Source: a virus. From it: a stretch of 64,000 bases of DNA. Where the stretch lies: positions 48,920-112,919 of the IMG/VR virus record IMGVR_UViG_3300033182_000991; one strand, 5' to 3'. Under the pieces are notes generated by a model. That model saw only the letters and a program-made list of their open reading frames with translations. It did no database searches and had not been told where the DNA came from. Below, in pieces: positions 25,729-33,641 of this stretch (position 1 is its first letter; the number at the start of each line of letters is the position of its first letter). Made by a program: the position numbers and the translations under genes.

Positions 25729-25851
25729 TCAGGAATCCAAGTTTCGGAACCACTGACGAATAACTAAAAATACGTGAATTAAAGCATATCCTATAAGGGT
25801 AATCTTCATCATGATAAAAAGACCACGGAGGATGTTATCAAACACCCACAT
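25729..25851 (-). CDS. Small single-span membrane protein, 40 aa
   Basis: MWVFDNILRGLFIMMKITLI..., one hydrophobic helix and a basic tail (RQWFRNLDS). It overlaps the end of the membrane protein at 25838 and ends just ahead of the next gene's element. Confidence 0.45.
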   Translation of the reverse strand: MWVFDNILRGLFIMMKITLIGYALIHVFLVIRQWFRNLDS

Positions 25852-26323
25852 AATACATCTCGGGGAGGACAGAATAAATGCCGTAAACAACCATTAAGAA
25901 ACCGACAATCTCCACCCACCATAACTTATTCTTAATTCCCTCAGTACCCATAATGATAATAGTGGAACCAAGCTGAATGGCAAAAGGTAAAGGATGGTTA
26001 TAAGAAAGGTAAAAATACAACAGGGGAGTAACAATACCCACAGCAGCGCCAGCAAAGTGTATCAAACGAGTATACGATTCTTTCATCTTAAACTGAGTGG
26101 CAGCACCCACAAAACATAATCCCACACCTGAGATAAACAAAGGAAGGGTTCCATACAACAACATAGGTATTCCAATTCCCCACGTGAAGAACGTAAACAA
26201 ACTCTTCCAACCCAATGGTAATGAATACCAACTATCACTAATGGACGGTAACACACCATACTTACTAACAATCCCAATCACATAAGATAAGAACACAAAT
26301 ATCTGAAACAATAATAACTCCAT
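25838..26323 (-). CDS. Multi-span membrane protein, 161 aa
   Basis: Start taken at ATG 26323 (MELLLFQIF). About five hydrophobic helices and few charges. Codons are ATA- and GTA-rich and the coding strand is G/T-rich, in line with the skew of this 2-kb region. Family not recognised. Confidence 0.6.
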   Translation of the reverse strand: MELLLFQIFVFLSYVIGIVSKYGVLPSISDSWYSLPLGWKSLFTFFTWGIGIPMLLYGTLPLFISGVGLCFVGAATQFKMKESYTRLIHFAGAAVGIVTPLLYFYLSYNHPLPFAIQLGSTIIIMGTEGIKNKLWWVEIVGFLMVVYGIYSVLPEMYYVGV

Positions 26324-26371
26324 AACAACGGTTTTCTTTATAACATACACAATCCATAAAATAGATAAAGA

Positions 26372-26379
26372 TATTTATT
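26372..26379 (+). promoter_or_regulatory. TATTTATT element, 3 nt before ATG
   Basis: TATTTATT-aat-ATG(26383), divergent from the membrane protein gene. Confidence 0.45.
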
Positions 26380-26382
26380 AAT

Positions 26383-26910
26383 ATGGGGTGGAAACATATA
26401 GTATTTTTATTAATCTTCTTATTATCAACAAAGATTAATGGACAATCAATAGTCGGGGTGGAAACATCAATATCCATAGACAAATATATATTGTTCCCAT
26501 ACAACTCACTAACCCTATACTACAAGAACGGATTAAATATAGAAGCGGGGTTTGTAGACTACCCAACATCAACAAACGTATTCTTCCAAGAAACCATAAG
26601 ACAACAATCCACAAACTTACAATGGATTATCCCAACAATAGAAGATTACGGGGACTACACAAGAAACACAAGAGGAACAGTACCATATTACTTTATAGGA
26701 TATAGAATAGAACAAGATATATTCGCCATCAATATACAGAACGGGTGGTGTCACGATAACTACTATACACTCAAACTAAAACCATACATAAGAATATACG
26801 AATACAGAGAAGATAATAATACAGTTCAATTCCATATCAACTCACAAGTATTCATATCAGAGAAATCCACATATACATTCATAGGTTATAATGTGTTGTT
26901 TAGGATATAG
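26383..26910 (+). CDS. Secreted beta-rich protein, 175 aa
   Basis: Signal peptide at 1-20 (HIVFLLIFLLSTKINGQS), then alternating Tyr/Ile-rich strands ending in YTFIGYNVLFRI, a plausible outer-membrane beta-barrel end. Codon use is odd: very rich in ATA, ACA and AAC, with few G in the coding strand, unlike most genes here; this fits the C/A-rich strand before the skew switch at about 28.35 kb. Confidence 0.6.
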   Translation: MGWKHIVFLLIFLLSTKINGQSIVGVETSISIDKYILFPYNSLTLYYKNGLNIEAGFVDYPTSTNVFFQETIRQQSTNLQWIIPTIEDYGDYTRNTRGTVPYYFIGYRIEQDIFAINIQNGWCHDNYYTLKLKPYIRIYEYREDNNTVQFHINSQVFISEKSTYTFIGYNVLFRI

Positions 26911-27685
26911 GGGTAAAGTAATTCCCATCCCCCTCACCCCTAACGGGTACGTTCATTCCCCTACGGGTCATTCACTCTCGGTGTCTGAAAATAACTTTAC
27001 CCCAAATCCCCCACAGAAGGTCATCTAAAGACTAATTCCCTAAAACTAATAGGGGATATCCACACAATAGTTTATCATTACCCTAAAGGGATATATTACA
27101 ATACTATATACACAATATCCTATAAGAGAAATATACCCATAGTATAAAAACAATAACCCATAAGGGTTATAATTAACAATACTTTCTCCCACTTTCTCCC
27201 ACTTATGAAAGTCTATCTAAAAGACCTTATCTTTAAGGTCAAATTAAATAATTCCCCCTGACGGGGACGTTGAGGGTAATTAATTAAAACCTACAAGACT
27301 TCGTCCCGGCCGCTTCACTATGTAAACATACATTATTTACTGGAAATTATATATACCTTTTTTTACACTAATTTAATAAACACAAAATCAAAAAACCTTC
27401 GATTCCACCGATGAAATCACAGAAAAAGTGGTGTTTAGGGGTTCAGAACCATAAGTGGGACATAGTGGGAAAACCCCTCAAGGGATTATCCCCCATGCAG
27501 CTCCCCTCTGACATTTTGACAAATCCAAATAAATGACCCCAAAGTTATCAACAATTAAGATTTATTTTTCCCCCTGACAGTATGACAGAGAGGGATTTGT
27601 GGCATGGACATATACAAAAACCCTATGGACCATAACCCTATATTAACACTATACAAAATATAATGGGGGGTTATACTTATGGGAT
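26911..27685. other. Gene-free C/A-rich region, candidate replication-origin flank
   Basis: 775 nt with no credible ORF. Contains short direct repeats (CACTTTCTCCCACTTTCTCCCACTT at about 27187-27207), several ACGGG/CCCT(A)AAAGGG inverted motifs, GGTACG..CGGGTC stretches and AT-rich runs (27100-27180, 27340-27370). The plus strand is consistently C- and A-rich. No tRNA or promoter recognised. Confidence 0.4.
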
Positions 27686-28003
27686 ATGGATATGATGAAC
27701 TACATAAAGGAGAACTTTACCCCAACGGTGACGGAGGATAAGGACGGGATGAAGGTGATACTCACCAACGAGAGTGAGGTGGTACCCGATTGTGTCATAT
27801 GGTTTGAGCCAGCCAAGAGGGGATGGAGCAAGAAACCCATTAGTAATAATCAGTATATCATTGTTGATGCGTACCTACTACCCCTGTTCGAATTCTTCAC
27901 CAAGTATATCGGGGTGAGTGAAGATGACTACCAAGACCTACGTATGAATGTCATCCACTACTCCATGGACATTATGGACAAACATCTCAATGGGGAAAAA
28001 TAA
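27686..28003 (+). CDS. Hypothetical protein, 105 aa
   Basis: MDMMNYIKENFTPTVTEDKDGM...; the segment EFFTKYIGVSEDDYQDLRM has the same KYIGV helix as the paralog family at 24594-25716, so it may be a diverged member. Isolated between two gene-free stretches. Confidence 0.5.
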   Translation: MDMMNYIKENFTPTVTEDKDGMKVILTNESEVVPDCVIWFEPAKRGWSKKPISNNQYIIVDAYLLPLFEFFTKYIGVSEDDYQDLRMNVIHYSMDIMDKHLNGEK

Positions 28004-28402
28004 ATAAGGTTTTATTTGGCAGTGTCAACTATATTCCATATCTTTGTTCTGATGCTTTGGCCCCAAGGGGGAAGGTCACTCTAAAGCACCAACACAAAGA
28101 TACAACATATTTCCCACATGACCAAATATCAAGTCACATTGTCATGGTCCCCTAAGCCCACCATATAACCACTCCCCCCATATTAGTCATAAGGGGGTCT
28201 CCCCATCAAAATTCCCTATATACCCCCCATATGGGGTCCCCCCCTCCTCTATGGGTCTCCCGTATCCCCCCTCCCCTACCCCCTTTTAGGGTTGTTTTGG
28301 GGGGTTAATCCCCTAAATAAAACTTATGGGAAAATGGTAGAGAAAATGTTTATAAAAATTTTTGGGAAAATTTCGTTATAAACAGGACCCCCTATTTGGA
28401 AA
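28004..28402. other. C-rich gene-free region ending at the skew switch
   Basis: About 400 nt with C4-C6 runs and near-palindromes such as CCCCATATGGGG (about 28225-28245) and CCCCATATTAGTCATAAGGGG (28176-28197). Near 28320-28400 it changes abruptly to G-rich sequence. A replication origin or a structured RNA is possible; there is no ORF of note. Confidence 0.4.
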
Positions 28403-28648
28403 ATGGGTGAAATAGTGGAAAAGAATTTTCTGGAAAATTTTGGAAAAATGGACCTTTTACTTTGTAGGAGGTTTTTTTATTTTATGTATATGGAAAATGA
28501 AATGAATATTATTAGATTCAAGGATAAGGGATTTATCTTGGTCTATCCAGATAGGGAAGAGGTTTGGAACAGAGGAATTGATAAGGGTATTGAAGTGGGA
28601 AGTTCTTACATTCGATATAAGAGTCAGATATACAAACAGGCTGTATAG
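28403..28648 (+). CDS. Small hypothetical protein, 81 aa (start uncertain)
   Basis: The N-terminal 30 codons lie in G/A-rich repetitive DNA (GAAAATTTTGG), so the true start may be one of the internal ATGs (about 28484-28502). The C-terminal part (FKDKGFILVYPDREEVWNRGID) looks like a folded protein. Abuts the next gene. Confidence 0.45.
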   Translation: MGEIVEKNFLENFGKMDLLLCRRFFYFMYMENEMNIIRFKDKGFILVYPDREEVWNRGIDKGIEVGSSYIRYKSQIYKQAV

Positions 28649-28981
28649 ATGGAATACAATCTCAATTGGGTTAAGGGGATTATGATGGATACTCATCCCA
28701 AGTTTGGGGATATGGGTTTTTATCTTGAGAGACCTATGGAGATTGTTGAGGTATTGGGTGATGAGGATATGACTATTGTCCATCCGAAGAGGATGGGTAT
28801 TAATATATTGGGGAGACCTGATGTTAATGTTGAAGATATACAGGGGTTCTGTGATACGATGAAGTATATGGGATTGAAACCTTACTATTGGGATTATGAT
28901 AAATGGGGTATGTTATTTTTTGAGTTTGAGTTGAATGTTGGGGATAATGTATATTATGAAAATGAGAAGATATGGGAATAG
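28649..28981 (+). CDS. Hypothetical protein, 110 aa
   Basis: 110 aa, G/T-rich coding strand with many GAT, TAT and GGG codons, opposite to the C/A-rich gene at 26383. Segment VEDIQGFCDTMKYMGLKPYYWD repeats the (M)KYxGL theme. Function unknown. Confidence 0.55.
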   Translation: MEYNLNWVKGIMMDTHPKFGDMGFYLERPMEIVEVLGDEDMTIVHPKRMGINILGRPDVNVEDIQGFCDTMKYMGLKPYYWDYDKWGMLFFEFELNVGDNVYYENEKIWE

Positions 28982-29093
28982 GATGGATTATTTTATTTAT
29001 GGTATTATTGGTTGGGGGAGCTTGGTTGTTGTCTAAGGATGTATGATTGAATGGGGGTGAGACGATAGTCTTGTAAGTTTCCTTCAACGAATA

Positions 29094-29101
29094 TATTTAT
29101 T
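29094..29101 (+). promoter_or_regulatory. TATTTATT element, 3 nt before ATG
   Basis: TATTTATT-gtt-ATG(29105), first gene of a three-gene operon. Confidence 0.5.
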
Positions 29102-29104
29102 GTT

Positions 29105-29449
29105 ATGAATATCAACGAATCCCATAGAGCTGAAATCCGTAAGATGTATATGGCCGAACAATTGTTTCAGGGTATAAAGAACGGATTGATTTACTACCAA
29201 ACATCCAAAGGTAAGGAAGTGAAGTATAAGGTGACCAACCCGATGTTTTCTGACATCAAGGTTTTGGACTTTGATTTGGAATCGGGAGATTGGGAAGTGG
29301 AGTTAAAGAAATACTTCATGAGTATGACAAAGGAGGGAACATTTAACTTTGATGTTCTTGCTGATGTCATTGAGAATATGAACAATGGTGTTAAGAAGTT
29401 CGACATCCCTGTTCAGGGAAATATACGATTAAACTTTGAGAGGATATGA
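29105..29449 (+). CDS. Hypothetical protein with tag-like N-terminus, 114 aa
   Basis: MNINESHRAEIRKMYMAEQLFQG: amphipathic helix ending MAEQ as in the other tagged proteins. Then beta-rich. Overlaps the next gene by 4 nt. Possibly an injected or internal virion protein. Confidence 0.55.
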   Translation: MNINESHRAEIRKMYMAEQLFQGIKNGLIYYQTSKGKEVKYKVTNPMFSDIKVLDFDLESGDWEVELKKYFMSMTKEGTFNFDVLADVIENMNNGVKKFDIPVQGNIRLNFERI

Positions 29450-30057
29450 TTCGTTGGGAGGACTACGAGAATAAGGACCAACTCTATAAGTTATGGGACG
29501 CCACGGGTGTGGGTTATAAGTCTACTCGCTATTTGGGGGATAAGTTTGAAACCTTTCATGACTACCTGTTGTTTGTTGCCGATTATTATAATATAGAAAA
29601 CGTTTCTGTCTTGGGGTTGATTTCGCATATAATTCAGGAGATGAACGACTATCTGTCTAACCCTGAGAACATCCCTTGTGGTGGGGATGCCGAAATCCGT
29701 TTGACGAATATTGATATTGACATTAGAGACGATATATATAAAACATCATACATGTCTAATTTGTATGACGGTATGGGTGGAAAGCCATGGGGTATGTTTG
29801 ATTTTGTGTTACATGACCCACAGGGGTTTGAATGTGAACCCATCCCTGGTTATGACGAGGAAAGTATGATGGAAGATTTCCTATATAAAAAATATAAAGA
29901 TACTGAAGTTCCTTCAGAGGGTCTTAAAGATACTGACGAGTATAAGAAGTTCTGTTTCGAGGAGAGTTGCTTTCATTATGTCATTAGAGACGTACTGAGT
30001 AAAATCCGTAAGAAGTATGGGATTTCATTAAACGTCTCAGGAGGGGAAAGAGAATAA
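29446..30057 (+). CDS. Hypothetical protein, 203 aa
   Basis: 203 aa, acidic. Contains a MGGKPWGMFDFVLHD stretch and a C-terminal VLSKIRKKYGISLNVSGGE that echoes the KYxGI-strand signature. Overlaps both neighbours by 1-4 nt, so it is translationally coupled to the caspase-like gene. Confidence 0.55.
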   Translation: MIRWEDYENKDQLYKLWDATGVGYKSTRYLGDKFETFHDYLLFVADYYNIENVSVLGLISHIIQEMNDYLSNPENIPCGGDAEIRLTNIDIDIRDDIYKTSYMSNLYDGMGGKPWGMFDFVLHDPQGFECEPIPGYDEESMMEDFLYKKYKDTEVPSEGLKDTDEYKKFCFEESCFHYVIRDVLSKIRKKYGISLNVSGGERE

Positions 30058-31160
30058 TGACCATTAGTGACGCCATAACAGATTACTTTTATAAGAATTG
30101 GAAGAACCTTTCTAAACAGATTGGTTTTCATGCTAATCTTGTGGCTGACCACTCCGAGTGGGTTGGTCTGATAAAAGACATGAAGTTAAGGGTCACCCCT
30201 ACAGAAGATGATATTGTCATTAACGGTTTTCAGTATGTCGGGCCAGGTGACCTTGACTTGGATGTCTATTTAGATGTAGACCATATCTTGGAGTTTCCTA
30301 TTGACCACTTTATGTTTGCCCGTGAATCTCTAATCCCTTGGTTGAATAGGGGGATACTAAAATATTTCGGTATAAACTTGAATACCGACTTTGCCGATAT
30401 TAACGTGAACTTTTACGACAAGATGGGGGATGTGGACTCTTACGAGATTCCTGCCGATTATGGAAGAACAAAGCCGAGTTTCTTTTACGACCATCCGAGT
30501 AGGTATTGGGTGAAGACCGACAAAAAACAAAATATTAAAGAACAGAGGAAACAGAAGAAAGACGTTCTTATTTTGAACTTCCCTAAAAAGGGTGTGGAGA
30601 TGAACATCATGAAAACCCTTGGAAACATTTTTGTTTCGGGGGTGTTTGGGTCCATTAATCAGTCATTAGATTGGGTGACTAAAAATGAGGACGAATTCAC
30701 GAAACCCCTGAAGACCTTAGTTATTGGTGCTCACGGGAATAAGTGTAGTCGTTCTATCATGTCCACAGCAGAAAAGAATGTGGAAACAAATGAAACCATA
30801 TTATTGAAACAATTGCAGAGTAAAGGGTTTATCGGTCCGAATACTGTGGTGTTCTTTACTGCGTGTTATGGTGCTGATGATTTGAGCAAGTTGATAAATT
30901 CTTCGATGGCGTTGGGTGGTCATAGGATTCATGGTGCTGAAGGTGTGTATAATTATGTGACGGGAAATGCCGATGCATTTTACTCTTGTAGTTTTACTCC
31001 TGAAGACAAAGAGAAAATGTGGAATGGTGAAGCCTACAAAAAATGGTGTATGTTGAAATACAACAAATATATTATTAACGACAATAAGTTGTATAATGAA
31101 TATTTCCTTGAAAGAGGATATTGTCGTAGAGAAAGCGGCGCACCATATTCATTCTTCTAA
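30057..31160 (+). CDS. Fusion: paralog-family domain plus caspase-like (clan CD) cysteine peptidase-like domain
   Basis: 367 aa. Residues 1-160 follow the paralog family plan (VGPGDLDLDVYLDVD, then LNRGILKYFGINLNTDFADINV). From about 175 comes an alpha/beta domain with VIGAHGNKCS (His about 226) and VVFFTACYGADD (Cys about 268), the His-then-Cys spacing and strand ends of clan CD peptidases (caspase, gingipain, CHAT). A short KKxxxxxQKKD linker joins them. Whether it is an active protease, and its target, are unknown. Confidence 0.55.
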   Translation: MTISDAITDYFYKNWKNLSKQIGFHANLVADHSEWVGLIKDMKLRVTPTEDDIVINGFQYVGPGDLDLDVYLDVDHILEFPIDHFMFARESLIPWLNRGILKYFGINLNTDFADINVNFYDKMGDVDSYEIPADYGRTKPSFFYDHPSRYWVKTDKKQNIKEQRKQKKDVLILNFPKKGVEMNIMKTLGNIFVSGVFGSINQSLDWVTKNEDEFTKPLKTLVIGAHGNKCSRSIMSTAEKNVETNETILLKQLQSKGFIGPNTVVFFTACYGADDLSKLINSSMALGGHRIHGAEGVYNYVTGNADAFYSCSFTPEDKEKMWNGEAYKKWCMLKYNKYIINDNKLYNEYFLERGYCRRESGAPYSFF

Positions 31161-31173
31161 ATTTTTTGGGAAC

Positions 31174-31243
31174 GACACCCTCCCCTGAAAGGGCAGGTGT
31201 AGTGACCCTTGAGAAAATAGAGGGTCTAATAAAATAGGGTGTC
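31174..31243 (+). ncRNA. Three-way-junction RNA element
   Basis: Closing stem GACACCCT (31174-31181) with AGGGTGTC (31236-31243), enclosing hairpin CCCTGAAAGGG and hairpin GACCCT (31204-31209) with AGGGTC (31221-31226). The compact 70-nt fold right after the caspase-like gene suggests a 3'-UTR element or small RNA; there is no T-run, so it is not a simple terminator. Confidence 0.5.
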
Positions 31244-31439
31244 TTAAATCCCATGAAAAAATCTTTCGCGCAACCCGTCCGACCTTCGGTCGTTCGTTTT
31301 TCTTCTCGCAAACCGTCCGTCGGTCCTTCGGACCTCCTTTAATAAAATCTCTCTGACGCCGGAATCTATTTTAAGAAGGTCTTTTAATGTGTCTCTAAAA
31401 ATCCCCCCGACCCCCCTATTTATTTAAAAATAATATATT
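31244..31439. other. Gene-free region with two TTC-loop hairpins
   Basis: Two similar 13-nt hairpins, CGACC-TTC-GGTCG (about 31279) and GGTCC-TTC-GGACC (about 31323), each preceded by CCGTC, then a C-rich tract before the promoter-like TATTTATT (31417-31424). No ORF. Confidence 0.4.
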
Positions 31440-32318
31440 ATGAAAAAACTTTTATCTATCTTAAAACGTGTCTTTAGAAAGACATCCGATGTGGACCCAA
31501 CCATTAATGATTATGTGGTATCGGCACTTAATGTGGTCTTACAATCTGATGCAATTCAGAATTGGACTTTTGAAACTTCATCTGGTTGCGATACATCTGT
31601 ATTAAATGATATGATTTTCTGTGGATTGGAAGCGAAAGATAAATACACATGGAGTGTGGTTGATGATGCGTGTGTCGATGCATGTAACATAGCTTATGAC
31701 GCATGTCATGGTGGGTGTTCTGCGGTTGATTGGACTTGTGGTAATTGTTGCACAAAGGAATGTAAAAAAGGTAGAGATGCGTGTAAAGATGCTTGTGGTT
31801 ATTTGGACTACTCTGCTGGGTATGATTATAAAATTGAAAACATAAAAGGTGTTGGGGGTATTAAGGTAACAAGTATTGATGAAATGACCGTTTCACCTGA
31901 TAACCCTAATGTGTTTAGTGTTACTATGAGTTTGAATGTCCCACAAACTACGGTTCATTGTTATTATAAAATTTGGGCAGACCTTGCGGGTAGTTATGAA
32001 GGACATATGGATGTCATCGCAAAAAATTCAACAGGAACGGCAACGGGAACATTAACTTTAGAATGTGGTGTTGATAATCCAGGTTATTACTTGGTGGTTG
32101 ACTCTGTAGATGTTACAATCCCTGAAAATGTGTTTGATTCTAATACCCTTACTCAGATTGCAAACGCTTTAGGTATGAGTGTATCATTCCTAACTGATGG
32201 TGTTGTTGATTTGAACAAAATGTTATTAGACTATGCGGATGGAGAATTGTCGACAGAATTGGAAAAAGTTTTAAATGACGTATTGAAAGATAGTTGTTTA
32301 ATGAGTGTCCAATGTTAA
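31440..32318 (+). CDS. Hypothetical protein with central Cys-rich module, 292 aa
   Basis: N-terminus MKKLLSILKRVFRK is a basic amphipathic helix. Residues about 76-120 hold about 12 Cys (CVDACNIAYDACHGGC, CGNCCTKECKKGRDACKDAC), enough for disulfide knots or metal clusters. The last part is helical. No signal peptide, so the Cys may bind metal. Upstream TATTTATT at 31417-31424. Confidence 0.55.
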   Translation: MKKLLSILKRVFRKTSDVDPTINDYVVSALNVVLQSDAIQNWTFETSSGCDTSVLNDMIFCGLEAKDKYTWSVVDDACVDACNIAYDACHGGCSAVDWTCGNCCTKECKKGRDACKDACGYLDYSAGYDYKIENIKGVGGIKVTSIDEMTVSPDNPNVFSVTMSLNVPQTTVHCYYKIWADLAGSYEGHMDVIAKNSTGTATGTLTLECGVDNPGYYLVVDSVDVTIPENVFDSNTLTQIANALGMSVSFLTDGVVDLNKMLLDYADGELSTELEKVLNDVLKDSCLMSVQC

Positions 32319-32337
32319 TATCGTAAATTAAATAATT

Positions 32338-32368
32338 AATCCTCACAAAATAAGTGGGATTTTTTATT
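32338..32368 (+). terminator. Intrinsic terminator (imperfect stem)
   Basis: ATCCTCAC-AAAATAA-GTGGGAT with one bulge, followed by TTTTTTATTTT, 20 nt after the Cys-rich gene. Confidence 0.6.
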
Positions 32369-32376
32369 TTACAAAG

Positions 32377-32384
32377 TATTTATA
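32377..32384 (+). promoter_or_regulatory. TATTTATA element
   Basis: TATTTATATATAAA, 17 nt before ATG 32402, placed directly after a terminator. Confidence 0.55.
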
Positions 32385-32401
32385 TATAAATTAATCTTAT
32401 T

Positions 32402-32773
32402 ATGAAACACTTATTAAATAACATTTCTGAAGAAGAGAAAAACAGAATCCGCGAACAACACGAAGGCGGAATGAACTTATCCATTGATAACTTCAAAACT
32501 TTGGTGGAAACTAAATTAGGTGACGCAAAACCATATCTTACTGAAGTATCACAAGAAGATGAATTGGATGAACAATTAAGATTAAAGTACTTGACCATCC
32601 CTGAGATTGAATCTTTGGCGAAAGAAATAGTAGGTAAATTGGATGATAACTTAAAGAAACAGTTGCGTCGTTTGGATATGAGAAACGATAGACAAAGAAT
32701 GATGTTAGTGAATGATATATTAGAACTTGTAGGTATTAACACTGACAAAATGGGTGGTGGACCACTTGGATAA
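32402..32773 (+). CDS. Hypothetical protein with tag-like N-terminus, 123 aa
   Basis: MKHLLNNISEEEKNRIREQHEGG: helix with the EKNRIREQHE motif almost identical to EKKRILTLHE of the lysozyme at 8509. The rest is helical with a C-terminal MGGGPLG. Likely a small virion-associated protein; function unknown. Confidence 0.55.
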   Translation: MKHLLNNISEEEKNRIREQHEGGMNLSIDNFKTLVETKLGDAKPYLTEVSQEDELDEQLRLKYLTIPEIESLAKEIVGKLDDNLKKQLRRLDMRNDRQRMMLVNDILELVGINTDKMGGGPLG

Positions 32774-32800
32774 TTAATTATTCTTAAAATAAAATACAAA

Positions 32801-32830
32801 AACCCTCACATTTCTGTGGGGGTTTTCTTT
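32801..32830 (+). terminator. Intrinsic terminator (repeat type)
   Basis: ACCCTCACA-TTTC-TGTGGGGGT and T-run. Nearly identical to the terminator at 34459, so the two may be recombination-prone duplicates. Confidence 0.8.
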
Positions 32831-32848
32831 TTCTTGTTGGTTTGGTTC

Positions 32849-33262
32849 TTACGACATGATATAGTCAAATGACTCATTGATTTCTGACATAAGAGTTTCG
32901 TAGTTGTAAGTATCACTGAACAAACACGTAGCAATGGTTAGTCGGTAACGTTCAATAAATCTAACTTTCATCTTGTCGTCCAATTGACTGAACTCTTCAA
33001 TCCACCAACGTCCAAACTCTGAAAGGTATTCGTCAACATCGTCGTACCATTCCTTTTGGTCTTCTGGCATGTTCTCATACTCCTCAATGATATTTGAGTA
33101 AGTTGGAATGTTTTCCTTACCCCAATCACTCATCAACGCTTCAATGGTGTTTACCATATCTTCGTGAAGGTAAGCGAAGTCCAACATCTCCATAAGGTTG
33201 CGGTCCAATTTGTTTACTGTTCCATCCAAATCGTTCTCGTCGTAGTAAAATCTCTGTGGCAT
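32849..33262 (-). CDS. Hypothetical acidic protein, 137 aa
   Basis: Start at ATG 33262 (MPQRFYYDEND), after a host-type promoter (33290-33320). Helical and acidic, with many Trp/Tyr/Asp. Not recognised. Being behind a host-type promoter, it may be an early gene. Confidence 0.6.
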   Translation of the reverse strand: MPQRFYYDENDLDGTVNKLDRNLMEMLDFAYLHEDMVNTIEALMSDWGKENIPTYSNIIEEYENMPEDQKEWYDDVDEYLSEFGRWWIEEFSQLDDKMKVRFIERYRLTIATCLFSDTYNYETLMSEINESFDYIMS

Positions 33263-33289
33263 GATTTTTATTTTTTTAAGTTTATACGA

Positions 33290-33320
33290 CAAATATAAAA
33301 GATAAATTTGATGTTGACAA
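33290..33320 (-). promoter_or_regulatory. Bacteroidetes-type promoter
   Basis: Minus strand TTG (33320-33318), 20-nt spacer, TATATTTG (33297-33290); drives 32849-33262. Confidence 0.65.
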
Positions 33321-33344
33321 CACCTATCTTTTATTTTTTTTGTG

Positions 33345-33352
33345 TATTTATA
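33345..33352 (+). promoter_or_regulatory. TATTTATA element
   Basis: TATTTATAATAAAA, 15 nt before ATG 33368. Confidence 0.5.
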
Positions 33353-33367
33353 ATAAAATCATTTATT

Positions 33368-33640
33368 ATGAAGAAAGTCAAATTGACCGAGAAACAATTG
33401 GAAGAGTTGGTTCTTAAAGTATTGGAAGAACAAGGCGCTATTGGTGGTGCTTCATCGGGAATGAATAGAAGTGAAATCAATAACTTACCTAAATGTTCTA
33501 AGAAAGACGCCAAAGAACTAATTAATGGTGTTGTGAAACAACCTGTGATGTCTAAGTTTCAATATGCTGCCATTGCCACAGGTACAGGAACTGAGTTGTA
33601 TTTGGAAGTTAAAAACAAACCATTCTGCAAATTAAGATAA
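33368..33640 (+). CDS. Hypothetical protein with tag-like N-terminus, 90 aa
   Basis: MKKVKLTEKQLEELVLKVLEEQG: LTE...LEEQ tag, then a Gly/Ser linker (GAIGGASSGMN) as in the M23 peptidase, and a basic C-terminal domain. Start 33368 preferred over 33308 because of the promoter-like element. 1 nt before the next gene. Confidence 0.55.
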   Translation: MKKVKLTEKQLEELVLKVLEEQGAIGGASSGMNRSEINNLPKCSKKDAKELINGVVKQPVMSKFQYAAIATGTGTELYLEVKNKPFCKLR

Positions 33641-33641
33641 T

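Noticed and set aside
26911-28402. Possible CRISPR array or retron in the C-rich region
   Set aside because: Repeats are short, irregular and not evenly spaced; no cas or reverse transcriptase gene.
28982-29040. Two very short hydrophobic ORFs (15-17 aa)
   Set aside because: G/T-rich skewed DNA makes such ORFs by chance; no element or coupling.
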